This document shows, piece after piece, positions 24,711 to 33,426 of a DNA stretch of 39,900 nt (within the stretch, counting starts at the first letter, position 1; every line of letters starts with the position of its first letter). The notes beneath the pieces are model-generated. The model worked only from the letters and a program-made list of their open reading frames with translations, did not search any database and was not told the DNA's origin. Both the position numbers and the translations under genes were made by a program. The DNA comes from Myxococcota bacterium (GTDB taxonomy: Bacteria > Myxococcota_A > UBA9042 > DTJE01). Where the stretch lies: the NCBI GenBank assembly GCA_029975745.1, contig JARKOL010000385.1, positions 1 to 39,900 on the forward strand. The letters are read 5' to 3'.

Positions 24711-25526
24711 TCAGTACAGCAGCGCCTTGACGGTCAGGAACTCGGCGGTGTCCCAGTCCAGCCCGGCGTGTTCGCGAGTGATCTCGCGGGCCTGCAGCGC
24801 CCCCGATACCGTGTTGATCCGCTCGGGGGTCGGCGGATGCGTCGAGAACAGTTCACCGATGTCGCTGATCAGGCCGCCGACAGCGCCACCGCCGCCACCC
24901 CCGCCGTACGCCTGGTCCAGGAACTCGAAGAAGTCCACCAGCCCCCACGCGTTGTACCCAGCGGCCAGGGCGTACTGCAACCCCAGATCGTCGGCCTCGC
25001 GTTCCTGATCCTTCGAGAACGTCAGGGTCGTGACCGTCTGGATGGCGCCCGCGACCAGATCGCCGTAGTACTTCTTGCCCAGCAGGCTGGCCAGTCCGTT
25101 CAGCAGCATGTAGTTTTCCATCGCCTTGACGCCGTGACGCGCACTGATGTGTCCCAGTTCGTGGGCGACGACCCCGGCCACCTCGGCACCCGACGTGGCG
25201 GCCTTCAGCAGGCCCGTCGTGACATAGACGTAGCCCCCCATCACGGCGAACGCATTCACCTCGTCCGACTGGACAACCGTGAACGTGTACCCCAGGTTCG
25301 GCCGGTGCGTGTGCGGCACGACGCGATTCCCCATCGCCTGGACGTACTGACGAACGCGGGCGTCCCCGGTATGCGCGGGCATCTCGGCCAGCAATTGGCT
25401 GTGGAATTCGGCGCCCATCTGGACCTCGTCGGCCTCGCTGACCAGCAGCGAGCCCGAGTCCAGGTCGGCGCACCCGACCATCGCGGCCATCGCCGCGACG
25501 GCAAGCATCGGCATCCATCCTCGCAT
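24711..25526 (-). CDS. M48-family zinc metalloprotease lipoprotein (LoiP/BepA-like)
   Basis: A 271-residue lipoprotein; Cys19 in AAMVGC. The M48 zinc site is HELGH at 122-126 with the third ligand in EREAD (Glu175) and the substrate-side FSTHPPTPERI. The preceding NAFAVMGGYVYVTTGLL is the edge-strand segment typical of M48 lipoproteins such as LoiP and BepA, which act in outer-membrane quality control. A short glycine run (GGGGGGG, 208-214) separates the catalytic domain from the C-terminal helix. Start ATG 25526 has GGGGAGG five bases upstream; an in-frame start at 25586 is disfavoured because the signal peptide would be buried. It converges on pepT across about 80 bases with no clear terminator. 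Confidence 0.92.
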   Translation of the reverse strand: MRGWMPMLAVAAMAAMVGCADLDSGSLLVSEADEVQMGAEFHSQLLAEMPAHTGDARVRQYVQAMGNRVVPHTHRPNLGYTFTVVQSDEVNAFAVMGGYVYVTTGLLKAATSGAEVAGVVAHELGHISARHGVKAMENYMLLNGLASLLGKKYYGDLVAGAIQTVTTLTFSKDQEREADDLGLQYALAAGYNAWGLVDFFEFLDQAYGGGGGGGAVGGLISDIGELFSTHPPTPERINTVSGALQAREITREHAGLDWDTAEFLTVKALLY

Positions 25527-25669
25527 ACGCACCTCCCCATCAAGACGGCAACGCTTCATCATGGGCCCTTGCGGCCCCCGGGTCAACCCGCCGGGTGGCC
25601 CGCCTCCGCGTGCGACGCCGGCGATCGGAAACCCGTCGCGATCGATTGGCCGGATTCGTCGCCCCCTCT

Positions 25670-25680
25670 GCTACAATTCC
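25670..25680 (+). promoter_or_regulatory. -10-like element upstream of helical lipoprotein
   Basis: GCTACAATTCC with TACAAT at 25672-25677 (5 of 6 matches to TATAAT), about 50 bases before the ATG. A TTGGCC at 25646-25651 is 20 bases away, too far for a standard -35. Confidence 0.4.
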
Positions 25681-25726
25681 CGTGGCTGGCACGTGCCCGC
25701 CTGGACACCCCCGAAGGAGTCGATCG

Positions 25727-27700
25727 ATGCGCACGCCACTCGCCCTGGTTTCTGGTCTGGCCTTGGTGCTGGCCGTCGGCCTTGCCGCCTGCGGTTCCAG
25801 CGGCGGCACTGAACCGGTTCCCGACGCCGTCCAGGACCAGGGCCACCTGCCGGACCTGCCCCTGGATGTCGCCGACGACGTCGCCGACGATCCGGGCACC
25901 CCCGACGAGGGCAACCTGGATACCGGCGCCGTGGACACCCCGACCCCCGACGAGGGCGCGGCGGACGTCCCCACCGCCGACGGATGGACGCAGCCCTGCG
26001 ATCCGGATGGCGCCAGCCTTTGTTCCGAGGACGGCTACCGCAAGTACACCTGCACCGAAGGGACCTGGGTCGCCTACGAATGCATGGTCCAGGAGGGCCG
26101 CCTGTGCGAGGAGGGCGCATGCGTCGATCCCTGGCGCTACGCATCGCCTGCCTTCGGGACCTGCCCCGACGAGCCGCTGGCCACCCCCGAGTCGCTGGCC
26201 CAGAAGGCGGCGCACTACGACGCGCTGGCACCGCGCCTTCACATCCATCCCCAGTTGAAATGGGCGATGAACGTCACGTTGAAGCAGGTCGAGGTGGACT
26301 GCGAGGGCGAGCAGGTGCCGCCCTGCATGGCGCCGGTCGCTTCGGAAGCCGAGGCGACCTGGGAGGACGTGGCCCAGTGGCACACCGGCGAAAACGACGG
26401 GCTGTGGAGCGCGCTGTACCTGACGTCCCAGGCCTTCCGCTATGGCACCACGAAGTCCCCGGAGGCATTGGCCAATATCAAGCTGCTGCTGGAGGGCCAG
26501 GTCACGCGCATGCGGATCACCGGCGTTCCCGGTGTCTTCACGCGCCAGTTCATTCCGCCGAACGTGCCGGGGATCGCGTGCCCGGATCCGGTGACCCAGA
26601 TCGGACACTACACGACCGACCTTGAAAAGGATGACAACCGCTGGGTCCAGGTCCGCGAGGACGGCTGCGTCTGGGCGGTCGATCGCGTTTCCGGCGAATG
26701 GACCACCACCCCCGAAGGCATGACCCAGCCCCACTGCGGCCTGGACGACTACGCCGGCTGGTGCTGGCTGGACAACGTCTCCCAGGACGAGTACGCCGGC
26801 CACATGCTGGCTCTGGGCGTGTTGTGGAAGCTGGTCGATGACCCGGACGTTCGCGACACCGTCCAGGATCTGATGACCCAGGTGGGCGTCCACCTGATGG
26901 AAAACGACCTGTTCTTCGTGGACTGGGACGGCCGCCAGACCGAGCACGGCAAGCTGCACGCGCTCAGTTTCGCGGACACCCCGGGCTTCCTGGCCGCGCT
27001 GTCCATGGACTACATCCTGCAGGCCGCCGTCGCCAGCGGGCGCCAGGATCTGTGGGACTACTACCACCTGTGCCTGCTGCAACAGGGCGGAGGGCAGTGC
27101 GAGGGGTGGCCCCACTGGAACGAGGAGGCGTACGACCAGTACCTGCCGATGATGGAACTGTATGTCGGGCTGAACGACTGCAAGAGCAACTGGAACAATT
27201 TCAGCATGGTGCTTTGCGCGATGCACAACCTCGCCTGGTTCGAAACGAACCCCGCGATGCGCGAGCACATCCAGTGGGTGCTGGACCAGAAGTTCATCAA
27301 CGAACCGGGCCGCACCCGCACGATGATCGTCCAGGGCAACCCGTGGTTCAACTTCACGTTCGCGGCATTCAAGCGCCTGGGGCCCGGTTCCGACGGCCCG
27401 GCGCTGGGGCCGGTCGAGGAGGGCATCTGCTCGCTGCGGCAGTTCCCGGCGTCCAAGCAGATCCGCGATGCCGACTCGTCCGGGGCGTACCCGCATTTCT
27501 GCGAGACCCGCCTGGGGGGCTCGGCCACCGAGTTCCCGGTGCCCGTCGCCGAGCGCTGCATCTCCACCTTCGAGTGGTGGCGCGATCCGTACGCGCGCCA
27601 GACGTGTACCGCGAACGCCTACCGCTTCAACCAGCCCGGGGACTACCTGCTGCCCTACTGGATGGGGCGGTACTTCGGATTCATCCCCGAGGAGTTGTGA
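25727..27700 (+). CDS. Lipoprotein with large helical domain, unrecognised
   Basis: A 657-residue lipoprotein (lipid Cys22 in VGLAAC) with an Asp/Pro-rich tether (residues about 23-88: DVADDVADDPGTPDEG). A Cys-rich mini-domain follows at about 92-137 (CDPDGASLCSEDGYRKYTC). The rest is a large, mostly helical domain, about 500 residues, with repeated Trp-rich segments (LDDYAGWCWLDNVSQDEYAG, LWSALYLTSQAFRYGTT). The helix pattern suggests an (alpha/alpha) toroid like those of six-hairpin glycosidases or prenyl/terpenoid enzymes, but I find no catalytic motif and do not assign a family. Start ATG 27727 minus 2000 does not apply; the ATG lies at the first codon with GAAGGAG seven bases upstream. 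Its TGA shares an A with the ATG of the next gene. Confidence 0.75.
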   Translation: MRTPLALVSGLALVLAVGLAACGSSGGTEPVPDAVQDQGHLPDLPLDVADDVADDPGTPDEGNLDTGAVDTPTPDEGAADVPTADGWTQPCDPDGASLCSEDGYRKYTCTEGTWVAYECMVQEGRLCEEGACVDPWRYASPAFGTCPDEPLATPESLAQKAAHYDALAPRLHIHPQLKWAMNVTLKQVEVDCEGEQVPPCMAPVASEAEATWEDVAQWHTGENDGLWSALYLTSQAFRYGTTKSPEALANIKLLLEGQVTRMRITGVPGVFTRQFIPPNVPGIACPDPVTQIGHYTTDLEKDDNRWVQVREDGCVWAVDRVSGEWTTTPEGMTQPHCGLDDYAGWCWLDNVSQDEYAGHMLALGVLWKLVDDPDVRDTVQDLMTQVGVHLMENDLFFVDWDGRQTEHGKLHALSFADTPGFLAALSMDYILQAAVASGRQDLWDYYHLCLLQQGGGQCEGWPHWNEEAYDQYLPMMELYVGLNDCKSNWNNFSMVLCAMHNLAWFETNPAMREHIQWVLDQKFINEPGRTRTMIVQGNPWFNFTFAAFKRLGPGSDGPALGPVEEGICSLRQFPASKQIRDADSSGAYPHFCETRLGGSATEFPVPVAERCISTFEWWRDPYARQTCTANAYRFNQPGDYLLPYWMGRYFGFIPEEL

Positions 27701-28719
27701 TGCCGGATTCCGACGTGCCACAGGACGGGGGCGAACGACTGGTCGCCGTGGCACGGGACGTCTATCGGATTTCCCTGCCGACCCCCTACCCCGTGGGTGA
27801 CGTCAACGCCTACCTGCTGGATGGCCCCAGGCCCGTGCTGATCGACACCGGCGTGGTAGGCGAACGCAGCCTTGCGATCCTGGCCGACGCGCTGGCGACC
27901 CTGGGGCACCGGATCCAGGACATCGGCGCGATCGTTCTGACGCACGCCCACCAGGATCACGCCGGGGGCGCGGACGCGATTCGCCTGCGCTCGGGGGCGC
28001 CGGTACACGTCGCCGAGCGGGCGGTTCCACGGCTGGCCGACATTCGGGGCACCTACGACCGCGAATTCCCGACGTTCGTGGCGTTCCTGCGTCGCGCGGG
28101 ATTCGGCCCCGACACCATCGACATGTTCGTCCAGACGCGACACGCGATCCTGGCGGGCAGCCGGTCGTGTCCGGTCCTGTCGCCGCTGCGGGACGGCGAC
28201 GTGCTGGACGTCCCCGGGGGGCGCCGACTGCACGTACATGCCCGTCCGGGCCACAGCCGCAGCGATCTGGTGTTCGTCCTGGAAGGCACGGGGGTCGCGT
28301 TCACGGGCGACCACGTGCTGGAGCACATCACCCCGAACCCGACCCTGGAACCGCAAGATCCCGACGAGACCCAGCCCTACCGGCCTCTGCTGGCCTACCA
28401 GGCAAGCCTTCGCGCCACGATCGAGCTTCCCATCACGCTGGCCGCGCCGGGACATGGCACGCCCTTCACCGAACCGGCCGATCGATGTCGCACCATCCTG
28501 GCGATGCAGGATCGTCGCATCGAGCGGACGCACCGGATCCTGACCGACCGCGGCGCCATGACGTTGAAGGAACTGGGACACGTGATGTTCGGCCGGGTGC
28601 GGCGCTGGGACGTGTTCCTGACCCTGTCCGAGGCGCTGGGCGCGGTCCAGGTGCTGGAGGCCCAGGGCAGGGTCCAGCGTGTCGCCGAGGACGGCGTCGA
28701 GCGATTCCTGGCGACGTAG
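27700..28719 (+). CDS. Metallo-beta-lactamase-fold hydrolase with winged-helix tail
   Basis: A 339-residue MBL-fold protein. The metal motif is HAHQDH (His82, His84, Asp86, His87 in LTHAHQDHAGG). Then HARPGHSRSDLVF, FTGDHVLEH (bridging Asp) and APGHGTPF give the remaining ligands. The C-terminal 90 residues (IERTHRILTDRGAMTLKEL to the end) are a helical/winged-helix domain like that of LACTB2-type MBL proteins, which suggests a hydrolase of lactone, thioester or RNA. Start ATG 27700 overlaps the preceding TGA by one base, with GAGGAG five bases upstream, so translation is coupled to the helical lipoprotein gene. Cytosolic by lack of signal. Confidence 0.9.
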   Translation: MPDSDVPQDGGERLVAVARDVYRISLPTPYPVGDVNAYLLDGPRPVLIDTGVVGERSLAILADALATLGHRIQDIGAIVLTHAHQDHAGGADAIRLRSGAPVHVAERAVPRLADIRGTYDREFPTFVAFLRRAGFGPDTIDMFVQTRHAILAGSRSCPVLSPLRDGDVLDVPGGRRLHVHARPGHSRSDLVFVLEGTGVAFTGDHVLEHITPNPTLEPQDPDETQPYRPLLAYQASLRATIELPITLAAPGHGTPFTEPADRCRTILAMQDRRIERTHRILTDRGAMTLKELGHVMFGRVRRWDVFLTLSEALGAVQVLEAQGRVQRVAEDGVERFLAT

Positions 28720-28760
28720 GCCCGTCGAAGCCGGTCCGCCACGGCCCCCTCAGTCGAACC

Positions 28761-29600
28761 CTACCGACCGGACACGTGGACGTCCATCTGGGGGAACGGA
28801 ATCGAGATGCCCTCCTGATCCAGCGCGACCTTGACCGCACGAACCGTGGCCTGGCGAACGTCCCAGAAGGTCTCGGTCGGGGCCCAGACCCGCACGACCC
28901 AGTCCACGGACGACGCGCCCAGTTTCATCAGCAGCACCTGGGGCATCCGGCCCTCGCCCTGCAGGATTCCGGGAACGGACGCAATCGCGGCCTCCAGCAC
29001 CTGACGCGTACGGTCGATGGAGGCCCCGTAGCTGACGCCGACCTCGATCTCGACGCGCCGATGGGGATGATGGGTCAGGTTCTCGATGACCGAACCGTAC
29101 ACCGAGGCGTTGGGGATGATGATCCGGCGGTTGTCGAAGGTGTCCAGGGTGGTCGAAAACATGGTGATCCGATCGACCTTGCCCAGGTTGTTGGCCACGT
29201 TGACGGCATCCCCGACCTTGAAGGGCCGGAAGATCAGCAGCATGAACCCCGCGGCCAGATGGGACAGGCTGCCCTGGAACGCCAGTCCGATCGCCAGCCC
29301 GGCGGCGCCGATCACGGCGGCGAAACTGGTCGTTTCGATCCCGAAGATCCCCAGGCAGGCCACCAGGGCAAAGACCAGGATCACGACCCGAATGATGCTG
29401 CCCAGATAGCCGTGAATCATCGGATCGACGTTGCGGCGCTTCATCGCCAGCGTGGACAGTCGCCCGACCCAGCCGGCCAGGACGTAGGCCAGGACCAGCA
29501 CGACGATGACGCCGATGACCTTCAGGGAGTAGTGGACAATCAGGTCGCGCGCGGCCGTCAACCACTGGGCCGACAGCACCTGGTTCATCTGGGCTTCCAT
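28761..29600 (-). CDS. mscS: Small-conductance mechanosensitive channel (MscS family)
   Basis: A 279-residue MscS-type channel (E. coli MscS is 286). Three N-terminal TM segments (VIGVIVVLVLAYVLAGW; IIRVVILVFALVACLGIFGI; FAAVIGAAGLAIGLAFQGSL) lead into the pore helix and the beta-domain motif FRPFKVGDAVNV. Then come IIIPNASVYGSVIENLTHHP and a C-terminal alpha/beta domain ending in VSGR. The TM3 pore line A-G pattern (GAAGLAIGLAFQGSL) is intact. Start ATG 29600 with GGGAG five bases upstream; ATG at 29588 is a possible internal start. Role: release of solutes on hypo-osmotic shock. It converges on the MBL gene. Confidence 0.95.
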   Translation of the reverse strand: MEAQMNQVLSAQWLTAARDLIVHYSLKVIGVIVVLVLAYVLAGWVGRLSTLAMKRRNVDPMIHGYLGSIIRVVILVFALVACLGIFGIETTSFAAVIGAAGLAIGLAFQGSLSHLAAGFMLLIFRPFKVGDAVNVANNLGKVDRITMFSTTLDTFDNRRIIIPNASVYGSVIENLTHHPHRRVEIEVGVSYGASIDRTRQVLEAAIASVPGILQGEGRMPQVLLMKLGASSVDWVVRVWAPTETFWDVRQATVRAVKVALDQEGISIPFPQMDVHVSGR

Positions 29601-29629
29601 CGCGACTCCCGAGTGCGGGACAGGGTCAT

Positions 29630-29652
29630 GGGACGGCCCAAGGTGCCGTCCC
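29630..29652 (-). repeat. Perfect hairpin upstream of mscS
   Basis: GGGACGGC-N7-GCCGTCCC, 8-base perfect arms, 30 bases upstream of the mscS start and 5 bases downstream of the -10-like GCTAGACT (29670-29663). This placement near the expected transcript start suggests a leader hairpin or an operator. No T-run on either strand. Confidence 0.5.
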
Positions 29653-29656
29653 GTCC

Positions 29657-29670
29657 GGGGGAAGTCTAGC
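29657..29670 (-). promoter_or_regulatory. Candidate -10 element of mscS
   Basis: Minus-strand GCTAGACTTCCCCC, the same core as GCTAGACTCCCC upstream of the lipoprotein at 21688. About 60 bases upstream of the mscS ATG; the -35 is not recognisable. Confidence 0.4.
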
Positions 29671-29769
29671 ACCGTCGAAGAAAGGCGTGGCCCTGGTCCG
29701 GGAGGCCCGCTCCGAAGGCGGCATGCTGTGGCAGGACCAACGGTCGGTCCGACAGGAGGATTCGCGGGA

Positions 29770-30111
29770 TCAGGCGCAGGTCCATTCGCACCAGCGGCCA
29801 TCCATCAATTGGCCGCAGAGTTCCTGCCCCACGGAGCCCGGATACGTGGCGGAATCGTCGAACTGGGCGCAGGCCGTCACGAAGGACCCTACGTCGGTGC
29901 CGGCGGCCTCCAGCTCCTGGCGCAGGCTTTCCTTGAGGCGGCAGCAGCTGGCTCCGCCCGCATCGGGGGATGCGTCCAGGACCAGCGCGTCGGCGGCCTG
30001 GACGGGCGCGTCGGCGACCGGGACGTCCGTGGAATCTCCGTCGGCGGTCTCGCAAGCGACGATACCGAGGGTCATGACGCAGACAAAGAACAAGCTCCGG
30101 AAGAATGACAT
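29770..30111 (-). CDS. Small Cys-containing lipoprotein
   Basis: A 113-residue lipoprotein: hydrophobic LFFVCVMTLGIVAC with lipid Cys19, then an acidic Ala/Asp tether (ETADGDSTDVPVADAP), a Cys-Cys pair (GGASCCRLKESL) and a Cys-rich C-terminal part (TACAQF, ELCGQL, WCEWTCA). Six Cys after the lipid Cys suggest disulfides in the periplasm or on the surface. ATG 30111 with GAGGAGG six bases upstream. No family recognised. It stands alone between mscS and the large repeat protein, next to the AT-rich gap. Confidence 0.75.
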   Translation of the reverse strand: MSFFRSLFFVCVMTLGIVACETADGDSTDVPVADAPVQAADALVLDASPDAGGASCCRLKESLRQELEAAGTDVGSFVTACAQFDDSATYPGSVGQELCGQLMDGRWCEWTCA

Positions 30112-30291
30112 GGTGCACCTCCTCAATCACCGAGCCGCCGCAGAGGGCGCGCGGGTTGCTTGCAGTATTCGGACATTTATCATCCGTTTTTGAAGCAGGC
30201 AAGGATTGGACTAACAACTGCTGTAAAGACATACCATTAGGCTCAAATTTGCTTCAGACAGGACCGACTGGACGGCCACTGTTCGGACGTC
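30112..30291. other. AT-rich intergenic gap
   Basis: A 180-base gap between the small lipoprotein and the large repeat protein, both on the minus strand. By hand count 42 of 100 bases from 30167 are G or C, against well over 60% elsewhere. It holds an inverted repeat TGAAGCA (30191-30197) / TGCTTCA (30250-30256). No tRNA-like cloverleaf and no convincing ORF; a promoter for the small lipoprotein is likely but I cannot place one. Confidence 0.55.
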
Positions 30292-33200
30292 CTATGTGGT
30301 GACTCCACCGCGCCGCCGCCAGGGTATCAGCCCCGCCAGAGCGAGACCCAGCACCAGTGCAAGGCCTAGGTTCCCGCCGGAGTCCCCCGACCGGCCCGCC
30401 ACGCACCCGCCACCCCCTCGTACGGGCTGGCCCCCAGGATCCCGACCGACCACGGCATCCCACGCCGTCGAATCCTGGCGGACCTCCGGGGGGTTGCCCC
30501 CAGGGTCCCGTCCGGCATCCACCACCGCACCCCCAGGGTCCGTTGGCGGCACGCCCGGATCGACCACAGCCCCATCCTCGGGCAGGACACCCGGGTCGAT
30601 CGCGCCGGCGTCGGGTTGGGGCTCGGCCACGTCGGGACCGGGATCCTCGCCAGCATCCTCGTGCCCCACATCGCCAGCACCCGCGTCCGGCCCCTCCGCA
30701 TCATGGCCCACGTCGCCCGGGTCGCTGGCCCCAGGATCCCCCCCGGAACCGGCATCGGGCTCCAGGACGTCCGGTTCCTGAACGTCCGGTTCCAGGACGT
30801 CCGGCATGGGTTCGGCCTGGTCCGGAAGGGGCTCGGAGGTCTCGGGCACCGGCTCCGGCAGGTCCACGTGGCAGTCCTCCAGCAGCGGCAGACAGACCGC
30901 CCCCTCGCGCAACGTCACGCAGGTCGTGCCCTGGGGACACTGGCCGACGCGGCACGCGGCCACGCACCAGTCCCCCGAAGGCATCGTCCAGCACCGATTG
31001 CCGGCGGGACCACACTCCTGGTCCTGCGCGCATGCCCGGCACTGCACCTCGACGCATCGGTTGATCGTCGGGTCGCACATCGTGAACGCCTGGCCACAAT
31101 CCCCATCGGCCCGGCAGCAGTTCGACACGAAGCCGGTCGTCGTGCAGATGCCCCCGATGCAGCGCTCGGTCGTGCAGGGGTTGCCGTCACTGCACGCCGC
31201 CACGTTCGCCGTGAACACGCATCCGGTCGCGGGCACGCAGGAATCGCTGGTGCATGGATTCCCGTCATCGCAAACCACGGGTTCGCCGCTGCATCCCCCC
31301 TGGACGCACCGATCATTGGTCGTGCAGGCACTGCCGTCGTCGCACCCGCGACCGTCGTCGATCCCCGTTTCGACGCATGCCCCGTCCACGGGCCGGCACG
31401 CCACGGCGCGGCACTGCCCACTGGCGGGCCCGCAAACGACCGGCTCGTCGATCAACACGCATCCCTCGGTCACCGGGTCGCACGCCCACTGCGTGCCGTT
31501 GCAACGATCCCCGTCATCCACGCACTCCTGGCCCGGTTCGGCACACGGCACCCGGTAGGCGAATGCACACGTCCCCTCCAGGCAGGCATCCCCCTTCGTG
31601 AACGCATCGCCGTCGTCGCAGGGAAGACCATCCTCGACGGCCAGCGCGACGCACCGCCCCAGCCCTTCGTCGCACGCGCCGTACGTGCAGTCGGTCGCCA
31701 CGGCGCCACAATCGCGAGGCGTCCCGGCGACGCAAACTCCCGACGCGCAGACGTCCTCGACGCTGCAGAACAGGCCGTCCTGGCAGGGTGCCCCGTCCTC
31801 CAGCGCCAGCAACGCGCATTCCCCCGTCGCGGGGTCGCATCGGTTCGGCGTACACGCGGTGCCCCCGGGCGGACATTGCCGCCGCGTGAACACGCAGCCA
31901 GTCGAGGGGTCGCACGAGTCGTCGGTACACAGGTTTCCATCGTCGCACACCACGGGCGACTGCATGCAGAACCCCTCGATGCACTGCCCCTGGGTGCAGG
32001 CACTTCCCGTGTCGCAGGGCCCGTCGTTGTCCAGATAGAAGCACCCGAACGCCGGGTTGCACCCGTCATCGGTGCAGTCGTTCCCGTCGTTGCACGGACG
32101 AACCTGGCCCGTACAGACGCCATCGACGCAGACGTCGCCGACGGTGCATGCCGATCCGTCCTCGCAGGCCCCTTCCCTGGGCGTCCACACGCAGCCCACG
32201 GCGGGGTCGCACACGTCCTCGGTACACGGTTCGTCGTCCTCGCAGGAAACCGGGTCGTGAACGCACCCCAGCGTCATGGGGTCGCACCAGTCGTTCGTGC
32301 AGGCGTTGTGGTCGTCGCAGTCCTTGGGGCGGTACACGCAGCCCGTCTGCGGGTCACATGCGTTTTCGGTACAGGGATCCCCGTCATCGCAAAGCGCCGG
32401 AACCAGGCACTCGCATGCGTCGCCAATCCCGTCACCGTCGAAATCGGCCTGGTCCGGGTTGAACGTCACGGGGCAGTTGTCGCAGGCACTGCCGATCCCG
32501 TCGCCGTCCGGGTCGCGCTGCAACCAGTTCGGCACGTCCACGCAGTTGTCGCACACGTCCCCGACCCCGTCCCCGTCGGTGTCCAGCTGGGCGAACCAGC
32601 CGATGTTGTTCGGGACGGCCGGGCAGTTGTCGCAGGCGTCCCCGACCCCGTCCGCATCATGGTCGTGCTGGTTGTTCGCCAGCCCCAGGCAGTTGTCCGG
32701 TCCGTTCTTGCAGTAGCCGTATCCCGGCGGCGGCAGTCGGTCGTCGCAGATCCGGTCCCCGTCCGCGTCGAACTCGCAGGCATCGCCCACGCCGTCCCCG
32801 TCGGCGTCCTCCTGGTCCGGGTTGGGATAGAACGGACAGTTGTCGGCGCCACCCGGCCCTGCCCCGGCGCCACAGATCCCGGGCACCGGAACGCCGTCGT
32901 CGCAGATCCCGTCGCCGTCCGTGTCGGGATCGCAGGCGTCCCCAATGCCGTCCAGGTCCAGGTCGGCCTGGTTTCGGTTCCACACCGTCGGGCAGTTGTC
33001 GCACGCATCGCCGACGCCGTCCCCGTCCGTGTCCGCGTTGGTCGGGTCCGCGACCTCCGGGCACAGATCGCACGAATTCCAGACGCCGTCATTGTCGTCG
33101 TCCCGCGGGTTCAGGTCCGGCTCGTCGGGACATCCGTCACAGGCGGAACCGATGCCGTCGCGGTCCGGGTCGGCCTGGTCCGGATTGGGCACGAACATGC

Positions 33201-33372
33201 AGTTGTCCACGGCGTCCGGCACCCCGTCCCCGTCCCAGTCGTACACGGGCCCCGCCAGGACCGGCCCGCCGGCCAGGGACAAGGTCACCAGAACCGCTCC
33301 CGCCAGGGTCCACGGCGTCCCATCGCCTCGTCGCACGCCCCCCCCGGCACCCCGATGCACGGTATCCGTCAT
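30292..33372 (-). CDS. Thrombospondin-3/Dictyostelium-repeat surface protein, MYXO-CTERM-like tail
   Basis: A 1026-residue exported protein. Signal peptide (LAGAVLVTLSLAGGPVLAG); nine thrombospondin-type-3 calcium repeats at about 44-320 (DTDGDGVGDACDNCP type); and many Cys-rich Dictyostelium-type repeats at about 322-745 (CDDGDPCTENACDPQTGC). A further Cys cluster lies at 750-835, and an acidic Asp/Pro/Glu tether at 836-985. A tail follows with RGGGGCVAG (Cys990), a TM segment (LGLALVLGLALAGLIPW) and RRR. That tail is like MYXO-CTERM sorting signals, so it is probably processed by a myxosortase-type protease and lipid-anchored outside. Calcium-stabilised stalk or adhesin is the likely role. 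Start ATG 33372 has GGAGG eight bases upstream. Divergent from the lipase gene. Confidence 0.87.
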   Translation of the reverse strand: MTDTVHRGAGGGVRRGDGTPWTLAGAVLVTLSLAGGPVLAGPVYDWDGDGVPDAVDNCMFVPNPDQADPDRDGIGSACDGCPDEPDLNPRDDDNDGVWNSCDLCPEVADPTNADTDGDGVGDACDNCPTVWNRNQADLDLDGIGDACDPDTDGDGICDDGVPVPGICGAGAGPGGADNCPFYPNPDQEDADGDGVGDACEFDADGDRICDDRLPPPGYGYCKNGPDNCLGLANNQHDHDADGVGDACDNCPAVPNNIGWFAQLDTDGDGVGDVCDNCVDVPNWLQRDPDGDGIGSACDNCPVTFNPDQADFDGDGIGDACECLVPALCDDGDPCTENACDPQTGCVYRPKDCDDHNACTNDWCDPMTLGCVHDPVSCEDDEPCTEDVCDPAVGCVWTPREGACEDGSACTVGDVCVDGVCTGQVRPCNDGNDCTDDGCNPAFGCFYLDNDGPCDTGSACTQGQCIEGFCMQSPVVCDDGNLCTDDSCDPSTGCVFTRRQCPPGGTACTPNRCDPATGECALLALEDGAPCQDGLFCSVEDVCASGVCVAGTPRDCGAVATDCTYGACDEGLGRCVALAVEDGLPCDDGDAFTKGDACLEGTCAFAYRVPCAEPGQECVDDGDRCNGTQWACDPVTEGCVLIDEPVVCGPASGQCRAVACRPVDGACVETGIDDGRGCDDGSACTTNDRCVQGGCSGEPVVCDDGNPCTSDSCVPATGCVFTANVAACSDGNPCTTERCIGGICTTTGFVSNCCRADGDCGQAFTMCDPTINRCVEVQCRACAQDQECGPAGNRCWTMPSGDWCVAACRVGQCPQGTTCVTLREGAVCLPLLEDCHVDLPEPVPETSEPLPDQAEPMPDVLEPDVQEPDVLEPDAGSGGDPGASDPGDVGHDAEGPDAGAGDVGHEDAGEDPGPDVAEPQPDAGAIDPGVLPEDGAVVDPGVPPTDPGGAVVDAGRDPGGNPPEVRQDSTAWDAVVGRDPGGQPVRGGGGCVAGRSGDSGGNLGLALVLGLALAGLIPWRRRGGVTT

Positions 33373-33426
33373 CCCGCCTGCCTCCACTGACGCTTTGCGG
33401 CACTGAAGCCGCCCGCTCCGCATCGA

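Noticed and set aside
30105-30302. Small plus-strand frame across the AT-rich gap
   Set aside because: No ribosome site, no motif, and it overlaps both flanking genes in antisense.
32400-33240. Periodic repeats looking like an array (CRISPR or VNTR)
   Set aside because: They are codon-level repeats encoding calcium-binding DxDxDG units, not identical repeats with unique spacers.
30616-33390. Long plus-strand frame of over 900 codons
   Set aside because: Antisense to the TSP3/Dictyostelium-repeat gene; its Val/Pro/Arg-rich periodicity is the shadow of the DNA repeats there.
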